Origin: Pseudanabaena galeata CCNP1313
GTDB taxonomy: Bacteria; Cyanobacteriota; Cyanobacteriia; Pseudanabaenales; Pseudanabaenaceae
Direction of reading: 5' to 3'
Length of the DNA: 64,000 bases
NCBI RefSeq assembly: GCF_029910235.1
Contig: NZ_CP112874.1
Coordinates: 2,728,001-2,792,000, forward strand
Below, piece by piece: positions 15,640-25,276 of this stretch. A program made the position numbers and the translations under genes. Below the pieces are notes generated by a model. The model did no database searches, was not told the origin of the DNA, and was given only the letters and a program-made list of their open reading frames with translations. Positions within the stretch are counted from its first letter, which is position 1. Each line of letters starts with the position of its first letter.

Positions 15640-18495
15640 ATGAAGAGAATTCGATTTTGGATAGCAATTTGCCTTAGTTTTTTTCTTGTACTAATTTCTC
15701 ATCCATTTATCGAGAGATTTTCTCCCATTTACGCCCAAGTTCCTCTTGTTACTAATACTCCTCCTCTACCTAATATCCAAGGACAGGACAAACCTGCGCT
15801 ACAGCCATTTGACCAATTAATCAAAGATTATCAAAAATTAGCGGGGCTATTTACGCTTTATCGCCATAAAGAGACGGGTAAAATCTTTGCCGAAATTAAA
15901 CCTGCACAACTTAATCGCAACTTTTTGGCAGTGATGACCCTTGAATCGGGGCTAGGTGAGCGCGGTCTCTATCGTGGTATTCCTTTGCGTGACTTGATAT
16001 TCACCCTGCGCCGCTTAAATAACAATTTGCAATTTGTGGTTCCAAATACTAACTTTCGCGCTCAGCTAGGTGACCCCCAAGAGCGATCGCTTAGTCAATC
16101 ATTTAGCGACTCGATTTTGATATCACTGCCAATTCTCAGTATTCATCCTCAAAATAAATCTTTTTTAGTCGATTTAGATCCCTTGATCTTGAGTGATATT
16201 TTACCCAGTTTGAGTAAAACTTTGGCTGCACAACTTGGTACTTCCTTCACAGCCGATCCCAGCAAATCCTATATCAGCAATGCGGAAGCCTTTCCCAAAA
16301 ATATTGAACTGGAGTCAGTATTTGGATTTATGGGATCAGTAATACCGACTTCAGGATTTAGTAATTCCAATCTAGCTACCTTACCTGATAGCAATAGTTT
16401 TACACTCAAAGTCCGTTATAGCCTATCTCAACTACCAACTCAAAATGGCTATCGTCCTCGCCTTGCTGATGAACGAATTGGCTATTTTGTGACAGCCTAT
16501 CAAGACATCTCCAAAAGCTCGGCAAGAACTCCGTTTGTACGCTACATCAATCGTTGGCATTTAGAAAAGCAAAATCCTCGCGATCCAATTTCTCCACCAA
16601 AACAGCCGATTACCTTTTGGATAGAGAATACGGTTCCTTTAGAATATCGGGCTGCTGTGCGGGAAGGTGCATTAATGTGGAATAGTGCCTTTGAGAAGAT
16701 CGGGTTTAAAGATGCGATCGTTGTTAAACAAATGCCCGATCGCACTGATTGGAATCCAGCCGATGTTCGCTATAACACGATCCGTTGGTTCAACTCAGTT
16801 GATGGTTTCTTCGCGATGGGACCATCTCGCACTAATCCCTTAACAGGTGAGATTCTCGACGCTGATATTATTATTGACAGTAATTTGGTTCGAGCCATCA
16901 AGCAGAATTTTGGCAGTATCACTCAGCAAAATAGTTGGCAAAACTTAGCTTTTCTGTCGCGTTTGACGGGTAATCCGCCTCTATGCAGTTCTGGAATGGA
17001 TGCGCGGCGAATGCGCTACGACAAACAGGCGATCGCCTTGCTGCAAAAACAAACGATTTCCCCTAAGTTCAATGACAACCTGTTTATGTCTAGGGCCAGT
17101 GATTTGTGCTATGGCATGGAAGCAGTGGAACAGTTTAAGGTGGGTGCAATGTCTCTATCACTGTTTGAGAACATATTGCCCAGTAGCGATCGCATGAAAG
17201 ACTATATCAATCAATTTGTGCGAGAAGTTACAGCCCATGAAGTCGGACATACCTTGGGTTTGCGCCATAATTTTCATGGTAGTGCGATGCTCTCACCTGC
17301 GGAGTTGAACAATACTGAAATCACTCGCAAACGTGGTTTAGTTGGTTCTGTAATGGATTACAACGGTGTAAATCTTGCGCCCCAAGGAACGAAGCAAGGT
17401 GATTTCTTCACCAGTAAAATTGGAGCCTATGACGAATGGGCGATCGCCTATGGATATACTCCAATCGATGCGATTATTCCTGCTGGTGAGCTAAAAGAAC
17501 TAGAAAAAATCGCTAAGCTTGCTCCTCAATCAGAACTAGCCTATGCCCCCGATGAGGATGCATTTGCGGGACTTGATCCTATGACCCAAGCCCATGATTT
17601 GAGCAATGATTCTATTACCTATACTCAATGGCAGTTTGACAATGCTCGCGTCATGTGGAACCGCATCGAAAAGCGTTACCCAGGTAAAGGTGTAAGCTTT
17701 AATGATACGAAAGTTGCCTTCAATCAGGTGTTTGGACATTATGCCTCTAATTTGTTTACCTTAGTTTCCTATGTGGGTGGGCAATCCTTTAACCGTTATC
17801 GTTCTGGTGATGCGATCGGGCGATTACCCTTTGAGCCAGTTCCTCTATCAAAGCAACGGGAAGCGATCGCCTCAATTCAAAAAAATCTCTTTTCAGCCGA
17901 TGCGCTCAACTTTTCGCCCAATCTGTTGAATAAACTAGCTCCATCCCGTTGGTATCATTGGGGAGCTTCACCGCAATACTCTTCTCTAGACTATCCAATT
18001 CACGATCGCATTCTCTCTTTGCAAACCTTTGTTCTAAGCGATTTACTGTCTTCAGAACGCTTGCAAAGGCTACGTGATACGGAACTAAAAACCTCTGCTG
18101 GTGAAGCTCTGACCTTACCTGAACTGTTTGACACGCTAATGCAAGGTATTTGGACAGAAGTAATACAACCAACTAATGACTTAACCCAAGTTTCGAGTCT
18201 GCGGCGTTCACTTCAGCGCCAACATATGAATCTATTAGTCAATTTGGCTCTCCGCAATCGTCTCTCCTTAAACAAAATCGATAATTTCCTTGATCTTGTC
18301 GTTGGGATGCAAACCATTAATCCACCTGAAGATGCCCGTACCCTTGCGTGGTATCAACTGCGTCAACTGCGCGATCGCCTTGCGAGTGTATTGCGAGATC
18401 GTGGTGACAGGCTCGACACCTATACAAAAGCCCACCTCGAAGAAGCAAATGATCGCATTGCCAAAGCGATCGACTCCAAGTTGCAAGCTCAATAA
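15640..18495 (+). CDS. Large exported zinc metalloprotease (HEXXHXXGXXH type)
   Basis: About 951 residues with a signal peptide (IAICLSFFLVLISHP). The zinc site HEVGHTLGLRHN lies near residue 532, with a likely Met-turn at GSVMDYNG downstream, as in metzincins. The layout (long N-terminal domain, then protease, then DERIGYFVTAY and NTVPLEYRAAVREGALMWNSAFEKIGF blocks) resembles the bacterial DUF5117/DUF4953 zinc-dependent metalloproteases. Substrate is unknown; the signal suggests periplasmic or external action. ATG 15640 is preferred because it begins the signal peptide; a TTG at 15577 is the upstream alternative. Confidence 0.85.
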   Translation: MKRIRFWIAICLSFFLVLISHPFIERFSPIYAQVPLVTNTPPLPNIQGQDKPALQPFDQLIKDYQKLAGLFTLYRHKETGKIFAEIKPAQLNRNFLAVMTLESGLGERGLYRGIPLRDLIFTLRRLNNNLQFVVPNTNFRAQLGDPQERSLSQSFSDSILISLPILSIHPQNKSFLVDLDPLILSDILPSLSKTLAAQLGTSFTADPSKSYISNAEAFPKNIELESVFGFMGSVIPTSGFSNSNLATLPDSNSFTLKVRYSLSQLPTQNGYRPRLADERIGYFVTAYQDISKSSARTPFVRYINRWHLEKQNPRDPISPPKQPITFWIENTVPLEYRAAVREGALMWNSAFEKIGFKDAIVVKQMPDRTDWNPADVRYNTIRWFNSVDGFFAMGPSRTNPLTGEILDADIIIDSNLVRAIKQNFGSITQQNSWQNLAFLSRLTGNPPLCSSGMDARRMRYDKQAIALLQKQTISPKFNDNLFMSRASDLCYGMEAVEQFKVGAMSLSLFENILPSSDRMKDYINQFVREVTAHEVGHTLGLRHNFHGSAMLSPAELNNTEITRKRGLVGSVMDYNGVNLAPQGTKQGDFFTSKIGAYDEWAIAYGYTPIDAIIPAGELKELEKIAKLAPQSELAYAPDEDAFAGLDPMTQAHDLSNDSITYTQWQFDNARVMWNRIEKRYPGKGVSFNDTKVAFNQVFGHYASNLFTLVSYVGGQSFNRYRSGDAIGRLPFEPVPLSKQREAIASIQKNLFSADALNFSPNLLNKLAPSRWYHWGASPQYSSLDYPIHDRILSLQTFVLSDLLSSERLQRLRDTELKTSAGEALTLPELFDTLMQGIWTEVIQPTNDLTQVSSLRRSLQRQHMNLLVNLALRNRLSLNKIDNFLDLVVGMQTINPPEDARTLAWYQLRQLRDRLASVLRDRGDRLDTYTKAHLEEANDRIAKAIDSKLQAQ

Positions 18496-18519
18496 AGCGC
18501 TGAAACCAGAACTGTAATT

Positions 18520-18590
18520 ATTGTAAAAAGTGCTGCTTCGCAGCACTTTTTACAATAAAGAAAAGCGGCGCGATGCGCCGCTTTTCTTTA
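18520..18590. terminator. Two perfect hairpins between convergent genes
   Basis: Stem 1 (18520-18556) has arm ATTGTAAAAAGTGCTGC. Stem 2 (18556-18590) has arm TAAAGAAAAGCGGCGC and overlaps the stop codon of the TPM-domain gene. Both have T-rich outer arms, so they can end both converging transcripts. Confidence 0.65.
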
Positions 18591-19424
18591 TCTTGCTTCA
18601 GTTGATGGAGTCACTCGCCTTGGCGAAGGAATCAAATAGGCAATTACCGCGCCACCGACAAAACCCGCCACATTGCGAACAATGGGAACCCATTCACTAG
18701 TGCGCGTCAGTACGGGTCCTAAACCAAACGAGATAAACAACATGCCCCAAAGTGGTGTAAAGATTAAAGCCCATTTCCAAGCAAAGATTTCACCATCTTT
18801 CCGAGGATGTCCCGCGAATCCAAATACAACACCACCGACAATGGAAGTAATCAAAGTCAAAATCCATTGCTCTTGAGGAATCCCAGGAACAACAGCGCAA
18901 CCATCTTGATCGAGACAGGTAGCGATCGCATCAATAGCCGACAAAATTGATTGATCATAACCCTGTTCACGGACATAGAATTGGTTGCCATATCGCGATT
19001 GCAACTCAATCCAGAAGCTACGAGATAGCAATGGATAAATGGCATCACCAACACTAAAATTTAACAAGTTGCGTCCGCGTGCATCCGCTACTAACATCAC
19101 ACTATTATCATCTAATCCCCAAAATTCTTTAACTGCACGTCCGGGGGTGCGATCAACTTGAGTAAGAACACGCAATTTCCAACCTGTTTGCTCTTCAAAT
19201 TTGGTTAACTTTTGATCTAGAGCTGATTCTTCTGGATCAGTCAAAAAACGTCCCAAATCAATAACGTTTGTATACTTTTCAGGCAATAGCTCTGGGGCAT
19301 CAAAGGCTTGAGCAGCAGGAATATGGGTAAAGGCGATCGCTAAGGGAAGAAACATGGCGATCGCGATCGCGCCAAATCTTTGAGCGAATCTCCGAGCAAA
19401 TTTTTGTAGATTGAGCTTAATCAT
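18588..19424 (-). CDS. TPM-domain thylakoid-type protein (Psb32/TLP18.3-like)
   Basis: A 278-residue protein with an N-terminal signal (AIAIAMFLPLAIAFTHIPAAQAFD), a TPM domain (NVIDLGRFLTDPEESALDQKLTKFEEQTGWKLRV, then NSVMLVADARGRNLLNFSVGDAIYPLL) and two C-terminal membrane segments. The TPM family includes plant TLP18.3 and cyanobacterial Psb32, linked to photosystem II repair. The extra C-terminal membrane part differs from the shortest Psb32 proteins, so the role is inferred only. It converges on the metalloprotease gene. Confidence 0.72.
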   Translation of the reverse strand: MIKLNLQKFARRFAQRFGAIAIAMFLPLAIAFTHIPAAQAFDAPELLPEKYTNVIDLGRFLTDPEESALDQKLTKFEEQTGWKLRVLTQVDRTPGRAVKEFWGLDDNSVMLVADARGRNLLNFSVGDAIYPLLSRSFWIELQSRYGNQFYVREQGYDQSILSAIDAIATCLDQDGCAVVPGIPQEQWILTLITSIVGGVVFGFAGHPRKDGEIFAWKWALIFTPLWGMLFISFGLGPVLTRTSEWVPIVRNVAGFVGGAVIAYLIPSPRRVTPSTEAR

Positions 19425-19512
19425 GATTTTTGTTAAAAGTTAATCTTAATATTTCTTAATATCTTAGCAGCAGTATATAGTTAAAGATACTTTCTCTCTG
19501 TATTTTTTTCCT

Positions 19513-20352
19513 ATGGCAAGCCCAATTCAATGGTATCCAGGTCATATCGCCAAAGCTGAAAAGCAGTTGTTAGAACAACTAAAATTGGTGGACGTGGTCA
19601 TTGAGGTGCGTGATTCGCGCATTTTGATGTCTAGTAAGCATCCCAAAATTGAAAAATGGGTGGAGGGAAAGTCGCATATCTTAGTATGCAATCGCATTGA
19701 TGCCATTTCTTCAACGGTGAAAACGCAATGGATGCGCTGGTTTACCGAGCAAGAACGCATGGCATATTTCACCGATGCACAGGCTGGCAAAGGCATGGTG
19801 GATCTGCTCAAGGCGGCTCAAGTTGCAGGCGAAAAGGTAAATGAACGGCGGCGTGGTCGGGGCATGTTGCCGCGTCCTGTGAGGGCTGTAGTCGTCGGCT
19901 TCCCTAATGTGGGCAAATCGGCGCTAATTAATCGGTTACTCAAGAAAAAAGTGGTTGCTAGTGCTAATAAACCGGGGGTTACGCGCCAGTTACGTTGGAT
20001 CAGGATTTCTGACGAGATCGAGTTGTTAGATACCCCTGGGGTAATTCCACCCTTGCTCCATGATCAAGATGCAGCGATGAAGCTTGCCATTTGCGATGAT
20101 ATTGGTCAGGCGGCTTACGACAACGTATTAGTGGCGGCGGAAGCAGTGGATCTGCTGATCCAGTTAAATGCCAAGCTGAGCAGCCGTTACGTCATTGATC
20201 CAGCAACGGTAACTTCAGGAATCGAGTATATCCACGAAGTTGCAGCCTTAAATAAGTTTCAAGGTGATTTAGATAAAGTTGCTAGGTTGATTTTATATGA
20301 CTTTCGCAAAGGGAAATTAGGGGCGATCGCGCTAGAAATGCCGCCTCAATAA
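19513..20352 (+). CDS. rbgA: Ribosome biogenesis GTPase RbgA/YlqF
   Basis: A 279-residue circularly permuted GTPase: the N-terminus IQWYPGHIAKAEKQL, then G4 (CNRID near 61), G1 (GFPNVGKSALINRL near 132), G2/SANKPGVTRQ and G3 (LLDTPGVIPP). RbgA-type GTPases act late in assembly of the large ribosomal subunit. The G4 box has NRID rather than the usual NKxD. ATG 19513 directly precedes the conserved start. Confidence 0.94.
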   Translation: MASPIQWYPGHIAKAEKQLLEQLKLVDVVIEVRDSRILMSSKHPKIEKWVEGKSHILVCNRIDAISSTVKTQWMRWFTEQERMAYFTDAQAGKGMVDLLKAAQVAGEKVNERRRGRGMLPRPVRAVVVGFPNVGKSALINRLLKKKVVASANKPGVTRQLRWIRISDEIELLDTPGVIPPLLHDQDAAMKLAICDDIGQAAYDNVLVAAEAVDLLIQLNAKLSSRYVIDPATVTSGIEYIHEVAALNKFQGDLDKVARLILYDFRKGKLGAIALEMPPQ

Positions 20353-20414
20353 CATTAACAAGCCGAATGAGTTCATATCCACTACTACAAGCCCAAGAGT
20401 CTTGAAATTATTCT

Positions 20415-20516
20415 TATCCTAAAGCGCAAAATGGCGTACATTTTGCGCCTTGAAAACCCTTACTGGGTTTGTTTTTTAATTCATAAAAGTATTGCCACAC
20501 TTTTATGAATTGGTAT
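20415..20516. repeat. Family D element, copy 1
   Basis: Contains a CGCAAAATGGCGTACATTTTGCG hairpin, the constant middle AAAACCCTTACTGGGTTT and a second hairpin around CATAAAAGTATTGCCACACT, ending GAATTGGTAT. Copies occur at 42801-42904, 45577-45680 and 47842-47946. Reverse-strand frames that run through it end in a recurring KPSKGF peptide and are not genes. Confidence 0.65.
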
Positions 20517-20598
20517 GACTTGAGAGCGATCGCGCTATATGCATGAATGGTAGCTGTAAGCTTGCGTTCCTGCGTATAAAATTCGCTAAAATAAGCCA

Positions 20599-21498
20599 AT
20601 GCGAACTGACACGATCTTTTTTCAGCTATTTCAAACCTTTGATAGTTTGTTGTTTGAGCTAGTAGGACTACCACCTGAAGCTTCAGAGGGCTATCGCTTT
20701 ACTTCTGTGGAGATCAAGGAAAAAGCCTTCCGCTTTGATGGTATTTTTATCCCAGATTCAATTGATAAAAATATTTGGTTTGTGGAGGTTCAATTCCAAA
20801 AACGAGCCGAATTTTACTGGGAGTTTATCGGTGAGATATTTCTGTATCTGAGTCAGTACAAGCCAGCGCATGATTGGCAAGCGGTCGCCATTTTTGCGAA
20901 GCGGAGCATTGAGCCTGAGATACCTAAGCAATTTAGGATACTATTTGCGGGTGGGCATATTGAACGGATCTATCTGGATGAGTTGCCAGAGTCTGAGTCA
21001 TTGAGTTTGGGGCTTGTGAGGTTGATCGTTGCGCCGAAGAGGGAAACGGTAGCTCTGGCGCAGCAGTTGGCTAGTAGGGTGGGGCAAGGCGATCGCGAGA
21101 GGATGATAGAATTTATTGAGACAGTTTTGCTTTACAAGTTTCCGCAAATGAGTCGAGAGGAGGTTGAGGCGATGTTTACGTTAGGTGATCTCAAAAAAAC
21201 AAGGGTTTATCGGGATGCAAAGCTTGAGGGTAAGCTCGAAGGCAAGCTTGAGGGCAAGCTTGAAGGTGAAAAAATTGGCGCACAGCGTGGTCAAATATTA
21301 GGACAGCAGCAGGGGCTAAAGCAGGGGCTAAAGCAAGCTGTGGTAAGGCTATTGACGCGGAAGTTTGGCAAGGTGTCGCTGAAGACGGTTAAGCGCCTCG
21401 AAAAGTTGTCGGCTGAGCAGTTGGAGGAGTTGGCGGAGGCGGTGTTGGATTTTGTGAAGGTGGCGGATTTGGAGGCTTGGTTGGTAAGTAAAAAGTAG
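20599..21498 (+). CDS. DUF2887/Rpn-like PD-(D/E)XK nuclease-family protein
   Basis: A 299-residue protein of the cyanobacterial DUF2887 group, related to recombination-promoting (Rpn) PD-(D/E)XK nucleases. It starts MRTDTIFFQLFQTFDSLLFEL, then has the probable active-site pair D in FRFDGIF and E-x-Q in WFVEVQFQK. Near the end are four tandem KLEG units followed by a Q/G-rich linker and a helical tail. Such genes are numerous and expand in cyanobacterial genomes; activity is inferred. The KLEG repeats are low-complexity and may vary between strains. Confidence 0.75.
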   Translation: MRTDTIFFQLFQTFDSLLFELVGLPPEASEGYRFTSVEIKEKAFRFDGIFIPDSIDKNIWFVEVQFQKRAEFYWEFIGEIFLYLSQYKPAHDWQAVAIFAKRSIEPEIPKQFRILFAGGHIERIYLDELPESESLSLGLVRLIVAPKRETVALAQQLASRVGQGDRERMIEFIETVLLYKFPQMSREEVEAMFTLGDLKKTRVYRDAKLEGKLEGKLEGKLEGEKIGAQRGQILGQQQGLKQGLKQAVVRLLTRKFGKVSLKTVKRLEKLSAEQLEELAEAVLDFVKVADLEAWLVSKK

Positions 21499-21897
21499 AA
21501 AGGAAAAAGGAAAAAATTTGTAAATCTGTAGGGGTCAAGCATTTGCGCCACAATTCTTAAACTTCTCAAGAAATTTCTGTACGCAAATGCTTGACCCTCT
21601 TGGCGGTTTATAGGTTATCTGTGAATGCGAGAGGTTTGGGCGTAGCATTACCGTTTAGAGGTTGTGGTGAAATGCCTAAATAGTGGCGGTAATGCTACGC
21701 CCCTACGATAATTTTTACTTTCTACTTTTTCCTTTTTCCTTGATTTGGTGAATGCTAAAAACAATCGGGGAGAGAGAGGTATAAAAAAATTTAGTGATAT
21801 ATTGGCTGTGCGGATGGTAGGGTTTGGGATGTAATCGCGCCCGAAAGCCCCAAAACTCCACCACTTTTTCCTTTTGCCTTTCTACTTTTTCCTTGAG
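21488..21897. repeat. Polypurine/polypyrimidine inverted repeats and two palindromes in a gene-free gap
   Basis: AAAAAGTAGAAAGGAAAAAGG (21493-21513 region) recurs inverted near 21712-21741 and again near 21866-21895. Between them lie inverted pairs around TCAAGCATTTGCG (21535-21596) and GGCGTAGCATTACCG (21639-21705). No gene was found in the 407-bp gap. Confidence 0.6.
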
Positions 21898-21905
21898 GAA
21901 CGTTT

Positions 21906-24900
21906 ATGGCTTCGCGGTTTTATGCGTTGGTGTTTGTGGCTCTGACTGGAGTTTTGGGCATGGTGTCGCCGCCTGATTTAGCTTTGATGACGGTGCTGGC
22001 GCAAACAGCAGAGGAGCGCAAGGCGGAAGAAGATCGAGTCTTAAAGTCATGTCGCGATAATTTGAATGCTCAAAAGTTTCAAGAGGGATTATTGGCTTGT
22101 CAGGCGGCGTTAGAGGATTTCAAAAAAACTGATAACTTGAGGGGACAGGGACTTACTCTTAACAATATCGGTGTTGCCTATAACGCTCTCAATCAATATC
22201 AAAAAGCGATTGATAATTTACAACAAGCTTTAAAGATCGTAAGGGAAGTCAAAGATCAACGAATTGAAAGACTAGCTGTTGGCAATCTGGCAACTAGCTA
22301 CGAAAAGCTGGGTAACTTTGACAAAGCGATCGAGTTCCATCTGCAAAGCTTAGCTATTACGAGAGAACTCAAAGACCGTAGCGGTGAGGGAAATGCGCTG
22401 GGGAATTTGGGAAACGCTTACTATGATCTCGACAAATATGACAAAGTGATCGAGTTCCAACTGCAAAGATTAGCTATTACAAGAGAACTCAAAGACCGTA
22501 GCGGTGAGGGAAATGCGCTGGGGGATTTGGGAAACGCTTACCTAGCCCTCGGCAAATATGACAAAGCGATCGAGTTCCATTTGCAAGACTTAGCGATCAC
22601 GCGGGAAATCAAAGACCGTCGCAGTGAGGGACAGTCGCTGGGAAATCTGGGAGTCGCTTACGATTACCTCGGCAAATATGACAAAGCGATCGAGTTCCAT
22701 CTGCAAAGTTTAGAAATCAAGCGGAAAATCAAAGACCGTCTCGGTGAGGGAAATTCACTAGGAAATCTGGGAAGCGCTTACCTAGCCCTCGGCAAATATG
22801 ACAAAGCGATCGAGTTCCATCTGCAAAGATTAGCGATCGCGCGGGAAATCAAAGACCGTCGTGGTGAGGGGCGGTCGCTCGGAAATCTAGGACTCGCTTA
22901 CGATTTACTCGGCAAATATGACAAAGCGATCGAGTTTCATCTGCAAAGCATAGAAATCAGGCGGGAAATTAAAGACCGTAGCGGTGAGGGAAATGCACTG
23001 GGAAATCTGGGAGTCGCTTACCGAAACCTCGGCAAATATGACAAATCAATCGAGTTACATCTGCAAAGCTTAGAGATCGCGAGGGAAATCAAAAACCGTC
23101 AAGGCGAGGGAAATGCGCTAGGAAGTCTTGGAATCGCTTACTATTCCCTTGGCAAATATGACAAAGCGATCGAGTTACATCTGCAAAGCTTAGAGATCGC
23201 GAGAGAAATCAAAAACCGTCAAGGTGAGGGAAATGCGCTGGGAGGGCTGGGAAACGCATACTATTCCCTTAGCAAATACGACAAAGCGATTGAGAACTAT
23301 CTAGAATGGTTAGCAATTGCGCGGGAAACCAAAGACCGTCGCAGTGAGGGAACTGCGCTCGGAAATCTTGGAGTCGCTTACGATTCCCTCGGCAAATATG
23401 ACAAAGTGATCGAATTCCAAATGCAATGGTTAGCGATCGCACAGGAAATCAAAGACCGTCGCAGTGAGGGAACGGCGCTGAATAATTTAGCCGTTGCCTA
23501 CGGAAAACTAAATCGCGATCGCGAAGCGATGATTTATTATCAGCAAGCATTGAGCATTGCTAGAGAAATTGGCGATCGAGGGAGTGAAGGTTTAACTCTC
23601 GCAAATTTAGGAGATGTATTATCCAAAGCCAAACGACCCGAACTAGCGATTCTCTTTTACAAACAATCGATCAATGTCCGCGAAGCCATCCGCAAAGACA
23701 TCAGCAAACTCGATAAGGACATCCAAAAATCCTACTTAGCCACAGTCGAATCTACCTACCGCAACCTCGCCGATCTCCTGCTCAAAGAAGACCGCATCCT
23801 CGAATCACAACAAGTCCTCGACCTCCTCAAAGTCCAAGAACTCAGCGACTACTTTAAAACTGTGCGCGGCAACAACCAAACCTCCCAAGGAGTCGATCTG
23901 CAACGTCCCGAACAAAACATTATTGCCCTTGCCACCGAACTCAACCAACTGCAACAAAAAGACCGAGAAGGCAAACTAGACCAAACAGAAGCACAACGCC
24001 TTGCCCAACTTGTCCGAGCCGAACGCGACCAAAATAAACAATTTAACTCCTTCCTCGATAGCCCCGAAATCAAGAAGCTCATCACCGAACTGCGCCGCGT
24101 TGAAGACAATCAAAACGTTGACGTAGCTAAGTATCGCAAATTACAAAAAGATCTTCTTTCGCAATTTCCTAAAGCTGTCCTTCTCTATCCCCTCATTCTC
24201 GAAGATCGCCTAGAGCTAGTTATCCTCAACGCCAACACCCCACCACTGCGGCGCACCGTCAACATCAAACGCGAAGATCTTAATGAAGCAATAATTACCT
24301 TATTGATCGAACTAAGAGACAAAACCCTATCACCCGAAGTCAAGGAAAACTCACAGAAGCTTTATAACATCCTGATCAAGCCCTTTGAAGCTGAACTTGC
24401 CCAACTTAACATCGACACGATTATCTATGCCCCAGACGGACAACTGCGCTATATTCCCCTTGGCAGTCTCCATGACGGTAAACAATGGCTAGTCGAGAAA
24501 TATCGGATTAATAACATCACCGCCGAATCCTTGACCGCCTTTAACAGCAAACCTATAACCAATCCGCGCATCTTTGCAGGTGCATTTGGAGGCAAAGGTG
24601 GCGAAATTCGTGCAGGTTTTAGCGGATTACCCGCAACTATCAACGAAGTCCAAAAAATTGCTAGCCAATTTCCAAACACCACCAAACTCATTGAAAAGGA
24701 ATTTACCAAGAGCATTACTGAAGACAGAGCAAACTCCTATACGATTTTGCATTTAGCTACCCACGGAAAGCTAGCAGTCGGTACACCCGAAGATTCTTTT
24801 ATTCTGTTTGGCAATGGCGAAAAAGTAACTATTAGCGAACTTAAGGACTGGAATTTAAGCAATATAGATCTAGTGGTGCTAAGTGCCTGTCAGACAGCAT

Positions 24901-25169
24901 TGGGTAGCAAGTTAGGCACAGGAATTGAGGTCTTAGGTTTGGGCTATCAAATGCAAGCGGCAGGTGCGAGAGTGGCGATCGCCTCACTGTGGGAAGTTAG
25001 TGACGATGGAACCCAAGCACTGATGGAAGCATTTTATGCCGAATTAAAAAAAGGCAATGTCACGGTAACAGAAGCATTGCGCCGCGCTCAAGTGACCATG
25101 ATCAAGTCTGGTAAATACAATCATCCCTTCTACTGGTCAGCATTTTTTGCGATCGGGAATGGGTTGTAA
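21906..25169 (+). CDS. Exported TPR-CHAT protease-like protein
   Basis: A 1087-residue protein with a signal peptide (MASRFYALVFVALTGVLGM, cleavage near VLAQ), about 12-13 tetratricopeptide repeats of 40 residues (roughly 75-600, consensus GNLGxAYxxLGKYDKAIEFHLQ) and a C-terminal CHAT domain. The CHAT caspase-like dyad is intact: His near 953 in LHLATHGKL and Cys near 994 in VLSACQTALG, with ASLWEVSDDGT after it. CHAT proteases are used in bacterial signalling and immunity, with TPRs as sensors. The repeats are nearly identical at DNA level. A trypsin-like gene follows on the same strand after 107 bp. Confidence 0.9.
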   Translation: MASRFYALVFVALTGVLGMVSPPDLALMTVLAQTAEERKAEEDRVLKSCRDNLNAQKFQEGLLACQAALEDFKKTDNLRGQGLTLNNIGVAYNALNQYQKAIDNLQQALKIVREVKDQRIERLAVGNLATSYEKLGNFDKAIEFHLQSLAITRELKDRSGEGNALGNLGNAYYDLDKYDKVIEFQLQRLAITRELKDRSGEGNALGDLGNAYLALGKYDKAIEFHLQDLAITREIKDRRSEGQSLGNLGVAYDYLGKYDKAIEFHLQSLEIKRKIKDRLGEGNSLGNLGSAYLALGKYDKAIEFHLQRLAIAREIKDRRGEGRSLGNLGLAYDLLGKYDKAIEFHLQSIEIRREIKDRSGEGNALGNLGVAYRNLGKYDKSIELHLQSLEIAREIKNRQGEGNALGSLGIAYYSLGKYDKAIELHLQSLEIAREIKNRQGEGNALGGLGNAYYSLSKYDKAIENYLEWLAIARETKDRRSEGTALGNLGVAYDSLGKYDKVIEFQMQWLAIAQEIKDRRSEGTALNNLAVAYGKLNRDREAMIYYQQALSIAREIGDRGSEGLTLANLGDVLSKAKRPELAILFYKQSINVREAIRKDISKLDKDIQKSYLATVESTYRNLADLLLKEDRILESQQVLDLLKVQELSDYFKTVRGNNQTSQGVDLQRPEQNIIALATELNQLQQKDREGKLDQTEAQRLAQLVRAERDQNKQFNSFLDSPEIKKLITELRRVEDNQNVDVAKYRKLQKDLLSQFPKAVLLYPLILEDRLELVILNANTPPLRRTVNIKREDLNEAIITLLIELRDKTLSPEVKENSQKLYNILIKPFEAELAQLNIDTIIYAPDGQLRYIPLGSLHDGKQWLVEKYRINNITAESLTAFNSKPITNPRIFAGAFGGKGGEIRAGFSGLPATINEVQKIASQFPNTTKLIEKEFTKSITEDRANSYTILHLATHGKLAVGTPEDSFILFGNGEKVTISELKDWNLSNIDLVVLSACQTALGSKLGTGIEVLGLGYQMQAAGARVAIASLWEVSDDGTQALMEAFYAELKKGNVTVTEALRRAQVTMIKSGKYNHPFYWSAFFAIGNGL

Positions 25170-25276
25170 TAAGAAAACATCTAAAAATTGTTGCAAATTC
25201 TGTAACCGCTATAGTAATCGTTTAACCTTGATCGTAATCTAGTGAAAATCTAATCTTAAAACTGAAAGAGAAAGCT

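Noticed and set aside
20414-20674. Reverse-strand protein ending in a KPSKGF peptide (also at 45473 and 47732)
   Set aside because: The shared peptide is a translation of family D repeat DNA, not a protein family.
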